NCBI GenBank assembly: GCA_009602725.1
Contig: WELB01000094.1
Span: forward strand, 419,569 to 447,364
Source of the DNA: Spirogloea muscicola
Taxonomy: Eukaryota; Streptophyta; Zygnematophyceae; Spirogloeales; Spirogloeaceae
Reading direction: 5' to 3'
DNA: 27,796 bases
How positions within the stretch are numbered: the first letter of the stretch is position 1; each line of letters starts with the position of its first letter. A model generated the notes under the pieces. That model did not search any database. It saw only the letters and a program-made list of their open reading frames with translations, and was not told where the DNA came from. This document shows, one piece after another, positions 17,839-27,796 of this stretch. The position numbers were made by a program, and so were the translations under genes.

Positions 17839-19653
17839 ATGGCGGCGCCCACCGCGGCTGCGGCGGCGGCGGCGGTGCGCGTGGAGGGCCTGCGAGTGGC
17901 GCTGGGCGGCGCGGCCGTGCTGCGGGGGTGCAGCCTGGCGGTGCCGGCGGGCGCGCTGTGGATGCTGCTGGGGCCCAACGGCTGCGGCAAGTCCACGCTA
18001 CTCAAGGCGCGGCTCCGCAAAGCCCACAAAGTCCACAAAGCCCACAAGGCCCACAAAGCCCACAAAGCCCACAGAGCCCACAGAAATACAGAACCCACAA
18101 AGCCCACAAAACCCGTATGTTATACTGAGCTGCAGCTGTGGCGGGCCGCTCAGACTCAAGGTTTTGACTGAGACCAGCAGCTGTGAAGTTAACCCCTATT
18201 GCCCACTAGACTCTCGCATTGCTCCGATACACATGAAAACCTAAGCTGCAGTTCCGGCATGCCGCTCAGACACAAGGGTGTGGCTGAGACCAGCAGATGT
18301 GAAGTAACCCATGTCGCCTATCAGACTCAAATTTCTTCAACTCCGGAAGCAAACCCTGAACTTGAGCATCATTGAATCTCGAACCTTGGACCTTGCACCT
18401 TGGACTTGACTCTGCCGTTGCTCCAAGTATGACATGAATATATCAGGGAAGCCTTGGGAAGCTGCGGCGCCGCCGTCGCACTCCTGAGCCGCTGCTGCCG
18501 CCGCGCACTGAGTAGGCGCGCGCCGGCCGCGAGCGAGGCTGCGCCGCAGTCGCTGGCGGGCCTGCTGCAGCCCGACGGCGGCTCCCTGTTTGTCGACGGC
18601 CCCCGCAGCTTCGTGTTCCAGAATCCGGACCACCAGGTCTCGTCTCTTCCCCAGCTTCGGCCCTCCTTGCTGTTGATGCCCGAAAGAGTACCGGTGGCAG
18701 CAGACTGGCAATGCTCTACTAAGTAGGTTGCCTCCAATGCTGGTGGCGGCGCCGTATCAATTGCTCAGAGCAGGCAGAGCATGCTTAAGTGCTTGCACTG
18801 CCAGTTCGGCAAGGCACGCCAACTGCCAGCAAGCTCCCTTGTGCCTCGCGGATTGTGGAGCAGGTCGTGATGCCGACTGTCGGTGCTGATGTGGCCTTTG
18901 GCCTTGGTCGCCTGGGGCTTTCCGAGGAGGAGGCACGCGAGCGGGTCAAGGCCGCCCTTGCCGCCGTGGGAATGGCCGACTACATCCAGGTCTGCGTTCC
19001 TGGAAACTGCTACACAATACGCACTGCCTGAAGCAAAGCTTGGTGACACTTGAGGTCCTCCTCCTAAACTCTCCTAAATTCCAGCCGTGGCTATATCACA
19101 ATGTGTCTACATCACAGTCAGTCGCTTGGCTATTGGTGGACGATTCTGCAATGATGTGGTATGCGGACTGATATTGCAACTTCGGGCTGGCGGCTGCCAT
19201 AGAGGCCCGTGCAAACGCTGAGTGGCGGCCAGAAACAGCGTGTGGCTATCGCTGGCGCGCTCGCTGAGCAGAGCCGGGTGCTGCTCCTGGACGAGCTCAC
19301 GACTTTCCTCGACGAGCAAGACCAGGCACCCTGCTCATCTCCTGCGTTGTCATCGTGCGCGCTTCTGCGCATAAATGTTCGATGTTGAGGTAGATGTTTG
19401 CGCTCAAATTTGTGCAACCTTGCACCAGGTGGGGGTCTTGGAGGCTGTTCGTGCAGTTGTGAAGGACGGCCAGGCCAATGGGCGGCCCGTAACTGCACTG
19501 TGGGTGACGCACCGCCTGGAGGAGCTTGCCTTTGCCGACGGCGCTGCCTACTTGGAAGACGGCAGGGTTGTTGTCTTTGGTCCCGTTGAGGTGATCGAGG
19601 ACCACATTCGCCAGCGGCAGGATGAGGCCGCGCGACAAGACTGGCTGCCTTGA
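17839..19653 (+). CDS. ABCI10: ABCI10-like plastid ECF-type ABC transporter ATPase
   Basis: A soluble ABC ATPase of the CbiO/EcfA type. In plants ABCI10 works with ABCI11 and the membrane subunit ABCI12 in the plastid, probably in metal or vitamin uptake. Five exons, all joined in phase 0: 17839-18006, 18550-18636, 18864-18989, 19203-19325 and 19429-19653, for 242 residues. Walker A is GPNGCGKST (45-53), the Q-loop is FVFQNPDHQ (Q80), then [20 protein letters not shown], signature LSGGQ (133-137), Walker B VLLLDEL (D157, E158) and H-loop WVTHRLEEL (H196). All ATPase motifs are intact. Introns 1 and 4 start with GC instead of GT. No obvious transit peptide precedes the ATPase domain (MAAPT plus an alanine run), and the frame is closed by a stop about 60 bases upstream. 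Confidence 0.92.
18018..18115 (+). repeat. Minisatellite of a CCCACAAAG nonamer
   Basis: About ten units of CCCACAAAG and close variants form a tandem array inside ABCI10 intron 1. The array begins about a dozen bases after the inferred splice donor. Read through, the units keep an open frame that would encode repeated K-A-H triplets, which explains an apparent low-complexity extension of the first exon. Confidence 0.85.
18126..18330 (+). repeat. Imperfect tandem duplication of an ~87-base unit in ABCI10 intron 1
   Basis: Bases 18126-18214 and 18242-18330 align along their length, sharing GCCGCTCAGAC, TGAGACCAGCAG and TGTGAAGT, with a period of about 116 bases. The unit was not seen elsewhere in the window. 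Confidence 0.7.
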
Positions 19654-20515
19654 AAGACTTGAGTAGACGCACTACTCGGAATACCATGGTCTCTAGACGG
19701 TCCTACTGCAAGTTCAGCTGAGCATCACTTGCTGATGGCTCTGTGGCAACCACGCTTTGACATTGCCACCTTTTCTTCAATTTATGAAAGTTGTCAAGCA
19801 ACAAACTTACACACCATCCGATTTTACCTTGGCATCTCAAGCACCAGTTATTTCTGAAATTCATGGTGTAAAATTAAGAGAACGAGTCGACAGTGAAGCA
19901 ATGTGCTTTCTAGTGGCAAGTGACGACGAGTCCTATACTTGTAGGTGTAGTCGACTGCAATAACCTAGTATTGGCACTTCACTGGGAAAATACCTGCAGA
20001 AGAGAGTCAGGAGCACGTCAAGACTGCTGCCGGAGTTTGGCCAGCACACACAAAGAGTTAGACGCTTGGACGAATTCCCAATGACTCAAGAGTGTGACTG
20101 AAACAGAGACGCGAAGACCACTAACGCTAGGCCATTGTCCGCGTGCTGTTGCGAGAACAATCTAAGTGAGCTTGTAGACAGCTGGTGCTTAATGAAGCCG
20201 AGAAAAGCTGTCGCTTGTCCAATAGGAGGTCATGTATTGGCTGGGAGGGAGAGAAGCTACCATTTGATACATATCACGTCCACACTCGACTAGCAAGCGA
20301 GAGGTGGCTGTGAGGGCGCGCAGATCCTGGGGACAGACGGAGGCCAGAACTCGACCCATCCGCCACATGCAGCAGCAGAGGGCCGACGTGGCTCTCGCAA
20401 GACTCTCCTAGGATTGAATGGAGGAGGGGGGCAGACGCGGTGGGCTTGAGGGCGTAGGTCTGGGGGTCAGCTGCAGCTGCAGAGAGGAAATACCAGGCGA
20501 CTGGCCTTCCGCGTG
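19654..20515. other. Convergent intergenic region with an AT-rich open frame
   Basis: These 860 bases separate the ABCI10 stop from the SAPS-gene stop on the other strand. Around 19785-19963 the plus strand has a 59-codon frame from an ATG (MKVVKQQTYTPSDF at the start, SYTCRCSRLQ at the end). Its codons are visibly AT-richer than those of neighbouring exons. I do not recognise it, and it may be chance or a fragment of a foreign or mobile sequence. The remainder shows nothing. Confidence 0.45.
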
Positions 20516-23500
20516 TCACAACTCCAGCTCCGTTGTGCTGTAGCTGATCTTCCAGAAGTTGGCGTCATTGTAGGAGGGGTCGTGCTGGTCGTGCTTGTGG
20601 TCGGCTGCCGCGCCACCGTCGCTGTCGCTGGCCTCGACCAGCCCTGCTGAGCGGCCGCCGCCTCCAACCAGCGCCTCCCCCACAATGCCCTCCCGCAGCG
20701 CCTTCTCCATGGCCTTGTGCGACCCGTCCTGATCAGCTCCAAAGCTCCCTGGCGCCTGCGCCTCCTGCGGGCCATCCAGCAGGTCCAGCTTGGGCGGCTC
20801 CGCCGACCAAGCCGCGAACGGCGGAGGTGACGATGGCCGCACCGATGGAGCACCCTCAGCCCTGTCCTCCTCCCTCAGAGAGACCATGTCCTGAAGCCCA
20901 TTGTCATATGCCACGTCGTCCACGCGCACTGGGCCGGGTGCCTCTGCCTGGTGAGCTTGAGGCGCGCTGCCGATGGAGAGGGACGACAAGTCGTTTGTCA
21001 GCGGCGCCGCCAAGAAGTGGTGCGCAAGCGCGGCTGCCACAGGGACGTCATCGAGCCCGACTAAGACAGCCTCCTCGTCTGTGGCCTCCTTTCCGACCAC
21101 ATCCTTTGGCACGAACTTGGGGCCTGGGGAGAGCGCAGTTGGCGACATTGGCGAATCCAGCGACTGCTGCACAGGATCCTGAAATGCAAACCACTGCATC
21201 TCTGGGCCATCCTGCTGCTGGAAAACATCCGACACGCCAGGCGCTGCTCGACTCGCCATGTGCTCATGGCTGTTCACATCCCTGCAGTTGTGAAGACGAG
21301 CAGCTGAGCTACCCCAAGCATGCACAGCTTGAAAAGCATCATCCTCAGTGACAGCAGGAGAAGAGACAATTACCCACTGACTCTCCTGCAATCAGAGCTT
21401 AGACTTTGTCATATCCAGGGTACAGAGTGGAACCAGGATACAGACAAAAGGAGTGTTCAGGCTTGAGACTGACGAGATAGAAGTACCTAGCACTCGCCGC
21501 CTCAGCATCTGCTGCTCCAACAGCGTCGGCCAGCACAGACAATGGCAGCTGCACATGCCCTGTCCGCCCTGCCTCTGCTGCGGCGCTGGCTGTCTCCTCC
21601 TCCTGGTAACCGTCTTCGTCTTCCTCTGCATGGTCCTTGTTATTCTCCTGCTGCTGTCCTACCGCGCAGATTGCTGCAGCCCACTCGACTTTCCTCCGCA
21701 GTCCACTTGAACCAATGGGCAGTACAGGCGAATGCGTGCTGATTGGCGGCCCTAGTTCTGCGTCGTTATCCTCCTCATCACTGCACACATGTGAATTCCA
21801 TCACATGTTCCATTGTGCTCAGTCATGCCACACAGATGACAACGGGACGCCGTATTAAGCAAGATTCTTTGCCTTGTCTCACATGCTCACAGGAGTATAT
21901 TGTGATAGGAGCATGCTGCAGATTAAGCATCAAGCCTAAAAAGTGGCGCTTAGCAAACCAGGTTGGCGCACGAAGAAGCACACTGCATCAAGTAAGCTTC
22001 AAATTTAGACTGACAGTAACACCACGATGAGGAAGAGATTGAGGTTGACTGCATTTAAACCTATCCTGATCATCTTGAGGTGTCAGCGATGAGATCACCA
22101 CCTCCGCGGCAGCCTCATCATCGTAGAAGACATCCTGCTTGTGACGAGCCATCTTCAGTCACTGACAAAGGTCAAGGAGATACTTACAAACGTTGAAATA
22201 GCTCAGAATCATGATACATAAATGAACAGCATCTGCATATGACAGGCAGCGCATCATGCAGAGGTCACGGGAATGGATTGTACATCATTATCCTTGTCCA
22301 TGTCGTTCGTTTCTATTGGCTGCACATTTAGAAGCCGAAGCATCAATCAGGGTCTGCAGTATATGACAGATACTGGTCGGAGGTTTCTCTTGTATCTGAT
22401 ACTTATTGTGGTGATAAGACGAGCAATGCACGCCTTCACAGGTACTATCATCCTCAAGACAGGTCTTGTTCAAGATTTCATGCCATATGGGCCCTCTTGG
22501 CTAATCTCAAATTGTGGCTAGCAGTCTGCACTACGGCAGACTGGTGCAGTATTAGCCTGGCTTCAGGTGCCCAAGCGACCCACCTTGGTTGGGAACTCAA
22601 ACCGCTGATTGATCTCCGCATGCGTGTTGCTATTGGAGAATGGGGTCATGCTCAAGTCCGCCTCACCCTGGTACAAGCAAACAAAATCTAAATTGCAGGT
22701 CTCTCCAGATAACTCCATCGAACGCACAGCAACCACCCAGAACAGCCTAACACTAGGCTCAAATACGTTCTGCCCGGATACGAACTGATGGTATTTGAGC
22801 AGCACATTCTGCCAAGCTTACTGACAGGACACTTCAACACTCCTTTTGGTGTTCTCACAGCAGAGCAATCAATGACTTCAACTCGACTTGTAGCAAAAAG
22901 GTAACCTTTATTGACGCGCGACTATTTGCAAAGGGCAAGCAGTGGACCTGCTACTCTGCATTGGAAAGCATTGGGCAACACACCTCCTCAGTATCCTCAG
23001 TATCGAAAACGCCATATCTGTGGTAGACATCAAGCGCTTCACCAGTTGCGTTACCAGAAAGGACGCCCGCGTTACTACCTATGTCGTAGTCTGCTCGGAA
23101 CTCATCATCATCACTGTCTGCTGGACGCTCCTCTAGTGCTGCAGGCCGCCTGTCACAACAAAGCCTGGCACAGTCAGTGACACACATAAATCTCATCTAC
23201 AGTCAGACGTGATGGCAACCTACTGCAATCCAGAGAATGCACTATGTGCAGCTTCAACATTCTGGAAATCACCGTGATGGCATGGAAGCCCTTCCATTTT
23301 CAGATTGAATGACCAGCTTGAGTGGCATTGCTCTTGGACCCAAAAGCATTACCCGCAACTCCACTGATACACGTTCTCCATGGCGTTCCGCTTCTCCAGA
23401 ATCTCAGTCTGCCATGTTGACCACGCCTTGTTTTCCTGCGAGAGCGGCGTGCACATTTTAGCAAGCATCACCATATTGGTGCAAGGGGCTGAATGCAAAG

Positions 23501-26500
23501 CTTGAAGAAAGGGATGTAACTAATTGACAACTTTTGCTAAGTGGCAGCCTACTATTCGTAAGAAGTCTCAGAGCAAGGCAAGCATGTAGCATCGCAATGG
23601 TCATGCCTACAGCCTATCTGCTGTCACAAGAGCGTCAAAGATGCCGGCTGGCTTGTTGACCAAGATGAGATCACTTTATCTCAGCCTGCTGAGCTGCTAA
23701 GCAAGTCAAGGGCAAGCTTAAGAAATACCTTAAGGGAGCTCTCTATCTGCAGATTGGTAGCAGCCAGCTGCATAAGGCGATTGGCGATGCGAGTGACATG
23801 ACCCATGTAACCACATCTTGATGGAGCCCTGACTGTTTCCCTCTTCGGCTGCAGGTCACCAATCATTCATTAATCAAGTAAAACTGATGCATCAAGGAGT
23901 TTTCTGTGACCACAAAAGTCAGGCCCCCATGTGAAGTACAAGCATTGCCTCAAGAATATGCTGTCCAGCTTTTGGCAGATCCGCAAGCTGAAGCAAGCCA
24001 AAAACTGCTACCTCGCAAAAAACTGCTACCTCGGGACGTGTATCTGGTGCAGAGGGGTCCTTGTCAGCTTCCAAGAGGCGGTTCACAAGGTCGCAGTCTA
24101 CCAACAGGTTCTGCTCCAGCACCGGGCTGTTGCTTTCGAGGCAGGAGGATACGATGCTTTCCACCTGGTGATGGAGCATGTTGTTGAAGGGGAAGCTGCA
24201 CATTACGTGAATGGGCGATAAGAGTGAGAGACTACCTCACCATCTGTCATGAAACAACAAGGGTGCAGGTGATAGCCGTGCTTCACCTGAAGAATAGATT
24301 CACAGCTGTTTGAATTGCGCCTACTTTCACTAGCTCCTCTCGAGCAACTTCACTCTTTGTGCGCAGAAGTACAGCAATAAATTCAACAATCTGCATCGTA
24401 CCAGGCAACTGTGAGTCAAGCAATCCAGCAGAGAAAGGAGGGGGCTGCCTTATGCGCAAGCAAATCTGTGGGCACCGTGTAGTGGCGCAAAGTGATAAGA
24501 GCAACACAACTGCCACAGCAGCAATATACCCAAGTGTAGGAAATAGGAGCGAAGCATTGACCTTCAACCGGTGGATGCCCAAAGGAGGCTTGAGAAGCCC
24601 ATAGGTTGTGGGAAGGACCGCCTCGTCCCCAATGACATCCAGCAGCGACACCAGCTCACCTGAGAGTTTTTTCACAATTGCACTCAGTCGTAACAATCTG
24701 TGCTGCAAAGCAATATGATGAGGACCTGACATGCATTGACTTATATGCTGCAGCTTTTAATAACGAATGGTGGAAAATGCTTCTGAATGGAGCTCTCTTG
24801 TTCAACACCTTGCTTGGACTGATGACACTAGCTATCTTCCTGTGCAGGCAAGCCGCTGACAAAAATGAGGGTGTCTTTGTGTCCTGTGCCTTCCTCTTCT
24901 CTTGTGCCGTGACTTGCAACTTCTTCACATTGACTTCCTTCTTTTTAATCTGCTCAATGCCAGAACAAGTAAGGCAACCTTCCTTCAAGATCATGTGCAT
25001 AGGCTCACCTAATTGCTGGAGCATCCCATCAACTGTCTCAGGATTTGCCACTTTTGGCCCTTCTCTTCCTTGCATACCCCTCGCAGCCCCAGCAACCGCA
25101 GCAGATGCTGCCCGTTTGGGATCGAGCAGGTTGATGCAGACTGAAAGAGAGTGGATGAGTGCAGACTTGGAGTTTGCATGCGGCCCCTCCAGCCCGTGCT
25201 TGAAGAGCTGTGCAATGAACCTGATGATCAAGTAGGACATGATAGTCATGAGTGAAGCTGCAGGCTGCTGATGTGATTGCTGATGTGGTGAACAATATGT
25301 CCAGGCCAGTACAGGATCAGGAGGCAGCATTGGTCTAGTCAAAGCTCAAAATTCAGGGCAAATCAAACTGGTCCTGGAGGTGTAAACAACAAGCTCCAAG
25401 TGGTCAGCAATCTGCACATGCACAGTCAACAATATATGTGCTTCCAGCAGAAGGGCCTGTTGGTGGACCAGCATCTCACCTTGAGCTTGAGAGCTGATCA
25501 GCTAGAGCTGATGGAGCAGTGCGAGCGATGGCCGAGAGAGCCTCGGCAGTATTGGCATGAACGTCCGAAGGATACTGCCAATATACAACAAACATTATTA
25601 CTATGTTCCATGTTGCTGAGAAAGTGCAGAAATTGAAGTGACATCTCTGTCAAGCCTTTATCAAAATCAGAAAATGCTTTTCATGACGTTGCACAATGCC
25701 AAACCCTTCAGAAGCCTATAACATGTCGTGGTGCCAAGCTCAATGGAGTCTTAGAGAATAAATAGGTTTTAAGATACCTCTGGGCTAAGGCGATCAACAA
25801 GCATCTCCAAAAGATTGGTGTCTGCAAGCCATTGAACAGCTTCTGAATGAAACATGAGGATCTGCTCATCTGCTCCTGCCAGCCTCATCAGAACCTGCAG
25901 ATATACCAGGCGCCCTTCTCTCAGACATTAACAAGATGAAGTAGTCACACCATAGTGATAGACACGCCCCAAGGAAGAAAGTGGCTTTGCCACTGAGTCA
26001 ACTGGAGCCAATCTGCATGAGGGAAGGACAGTTGAAGCTTATGCTACAGAAGCCTACTACACTGTCCTCTGCTATACCTCCATGATTGACGTGATGCCAA
26101 TAAGGCTCACAAGCTTGCCCAGTATCTCCTTGTGCACCTGTTGTGTATTGAGAACGGTAGGGGACTGGTCAGATCACCAGCTAAGCTCCTACATGCAAAG
26201 AACCTAAGTTGGGTATCACATTATTTGTTGCTCGTTAGTTGCCTTGTTGCTTCAGTGCTCATTGCTTTGTCTAACGCACAAGCGCCTCAGTGCAGAGTCC
26301 GGCACATCACCTGAAGGTAGCGCATGACTTCATGCGTTCTGCGCAAGAGCAGGCTGATAAGGACCTGCAAGGTCATTGCAATCCGCTTAAGCTTTTGTGC
26401 TATTGTTTATAACTCCTCAATATGTACATCAAGAGGTAAGGTATAGCTTCGAAGGCTACTAGCAGCATACTGCCACCTCACCTTGCCAAAGTATCCTGCC

Positions 26501-27741
26501 AATAAGGAGCCATGTGGCCGTTCTGGCTCTAAGAATGAGAAGAGAAGCTCCATGGCCTGCCCAGACCACAATGACTTGTAAAGACTCGTCAATGACAGGA
26601 AGACTGTACATTTCCAAGGAAAGGCTCGAACCAGCTGGAGAAGGCCAGTAGCAGTCAAGCTTTAAGATAAAGTTTCCAATGCTTAGGGACCCTAAAATGA
26701 CTCCACCCCTCACAGAGGACTGCCGAATGTTACCTCATCATCGGCCAAGAGGGTTGTGAAGATGGCATCAATCTCGCAGGTGAAGATTTCACATGCCACA
26801 AAGGGGTACCTACATGAAAGCAAGGTGGAAACATCAGCATAAGCAGCTCTAGAAGATACAATGATGATCAACTCAAGCTAGTCCACAAGCCTGCTTGAAG
26901 CCTAGGCCTGAGCAGCCACGCTGTCTCCAGGTTTTGTATGAAAGGACAATATTGGTACAGCAACTAGCTACATGAGGACGACCTTTGCTGCAGCTAGTGG
27001 CAAGACCTGCAGTCAAGTCCTCTGCATTGCACTGAGCAGCTGAGCAGGGAGGCCTCACTTGAACAAACGCTTGTCGTTGGCGTCAGGAGGCGGTTCCTCT
27101 ACTACGTAGCGCACAAGCTTCACCACCTCCGACCTTGCTCTCAAGCTGCCAAGGACCAGCAAAATCGGCAATGAACATCTGACAGCGGCTCTTAACTCGT
27201 GCTGGCCCTGCCTTTCGCTCAAATATCGCTGGCTCCAGGATGCCGACCACAAGCGCTGTGTTGCCCTAGCCCTCGCTGCCAATCCTGGCCGTCGATGCAC
27301 CTAGACACAGGCTATGCGAGGACCAAGGCCCAGGACATGAAGATTGACGAGCGCAGAGGCAGTCATGATAGCTGTCCTGCTCATACAAGGCGACGAGACG
27401 GCCATTGAGGGCCTTGCACTCCTGGATGAGGTCGTCCTCGTCTAGAAGCTCCTCGAGCGTGTACTCCTCCTTGTCCAGGATCGCATCGACCTGGCCAGCA
27501 GTGGCCGGACGTACCGAGGATGTCAACACCGAGGTCAGACGAGGGTGGCGGACGGCGGAGTCCGGCCTGACGCACTCTGGCCGGCCCATGGCGCCTCGGA
27601 GCCACCAGGCGCGCCAATGACGGCACGTCAATGGAGGCTATCATGTTGCCTTGCAGTGGCGCAACCAGGCACCGCCGCCGCGACGGCGCGAGGAGCGCTC
27701 ACGGGCGAGGTCGTGGCCAGGCCCGCGACGCGCCAGAACAT
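20516..27741 (-). CDS. SAPS-domain protein, PP6 (SIT4-type) phosphatase regulatory subunit
   Basis: SAPS proteins bind and steer the PP6/Sit4 catalytic subunit. Exons: 27741-27703, 27490-27387, 27145-27059, 26809-26734, 26556-26482, 26364-26311, 26137-26078, 25894-25778, 25574-25480, 25220-25009, 24659-24562, 24390-24287, 24195-24030, 23848-23729, 23435-23353, 23149-22984, 22667-22584 (probable), 22134-22061, 21780-21487 and 21281-20516. All phases agree; 957 residues (929 without 22667-22584). Landmarks in order: MFWRVAGLATTSP, YTLEELLDEDDLIQECKALN, LLFSFLEPERPHGSLLAGYF, LIGITSIME, IHSLSVCINLLDPKRAAS, LPTTYGLLKPPLGIHRLK, IVEFIAVLLRT, NNMLHHQVESIVSSCLES, GHVTRIANRLMQL, RNAMENVYQWSCGRP, DVFYDDEAAAEVVISSL and WFAFQD. 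The tail after about residue 600 is acidic, Ser/Pro/Ala-rich and probably disordered. The start matches the family N-terminus. Confidence 0.94.
23995..24031 (-). repeat. 18-base tandem duplication carrying a splice donor
   Basis: On the minus strand GAGGTAGCAGTTTTTTGC is followed at once by a near-identical GAGGTAGCAGTTTTTGGC. Each copy contains a GAG/GTAGCA donor, one at 24030/24029 and one at 24012/24011. The period of 18 bases keeps the reading frame. Confidence 0.85.
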
Positions 27742-27796
27742 CCTGGCGCCTCGGCGGCGGGCCGCGGCGCGGCGGCCGGCGACTCCGGGCAGCGGC

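Noticed and set aside
25950-26015. Possible SAPS exon (LAPVDSVAKPLSSLG) between exons 7 and 8
   Set aside because: Its phase does not fit either neighbour, and exon 7 to exon 8 already gives the conserved SIME-VLMRLAGAD continuity.
1-27796. CRISPR arrays, bacterial operons, rRNA genes
   Set aside because: No regularly spaced repeats, ribosome-binding-site-led gene series or rRNA-like sequence was seen; the genes are intron-split nuclear genes.

Overview
The window is nuclear DNA of a photosynthetic eukaryote of the green lineage, most likely a chlorophyte (trebouxiophyte-like) alga. The reasons are intron-dense genes with GT-AG splicing and introns mostly 100-500 nt long, GC-rich exons, two plastid-associated families (a fibrillin and OEP7-like envelope proteins), a plant-type DDB2 with a CCHC zinc knuckle, a plant-type plastid ECF ATPase (ABCI10), and degenerate TTTAGGG-type telomere-like tracts. 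The genus cannot be named from the sequence. No bacterial-type gene, complete tRNA, rRNA or CRISPR array was seen.

Layout: 1-1188 (+), 3' part of a PAP/fibrillin gene. 1189-3538, debris of a non-LTR retrotransposon (LINE) family plus a SINE-like element. 3539-3706 and 4195-4353 (+), two tandem small membrane proteins resembling chloroplast outer-envelope OEP7/OEP14, with a LINE tail between them. 5119-7706 (-), SEC62, five exons. 7707-8835, more LINE tails in a nested cluster. 8836-10784 (+), CIA30/NDUFAF1-like complex I assembly factor, seven exons. 10785-12714, no convincing gene; it holds a telomere-like tract and a pyrimidine-rich tract. 12715-16742 (+), DDB2, twelve exons. 17839-19653 (+), ABCI10-like ATPase, five exons, two of whose introns appear to be GC-AG. 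20516-27741 (-), a SAPS-domain PP6 regulatory subunit, 19-20 exons.

For SEC62, CIA30, DDB2, ABCI10 and the SAPS gene the exon chains were built by hand. Splice phases agree at every junction and each chain gives one uninterrupted reading frame, so these models are strong although no alignment was run.

The genes are ordinary housekeeping genes: ER protein translocation, mitochondrial complex I assembly, UV-damage recognition, plastid metal/vitamin transport, plastid lipid bodies, plastid envelope and phosphatase regulation. They are not an operon or a joint pathway. The unusual content is in the accessory DNA. At least six 5'-truncated LINE copies lie in the first 8.5 kb. They share the protein end LTRGY-stop, a conserved hairpin that straddles the stop codon, and in one copy a 3' tail also carried by a tRNA-T-arm-containing SINE-like element. 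Other points are a duplicated splice donor in the SAPS gene and a repeat-filled GC-AG intron in ABCI10.
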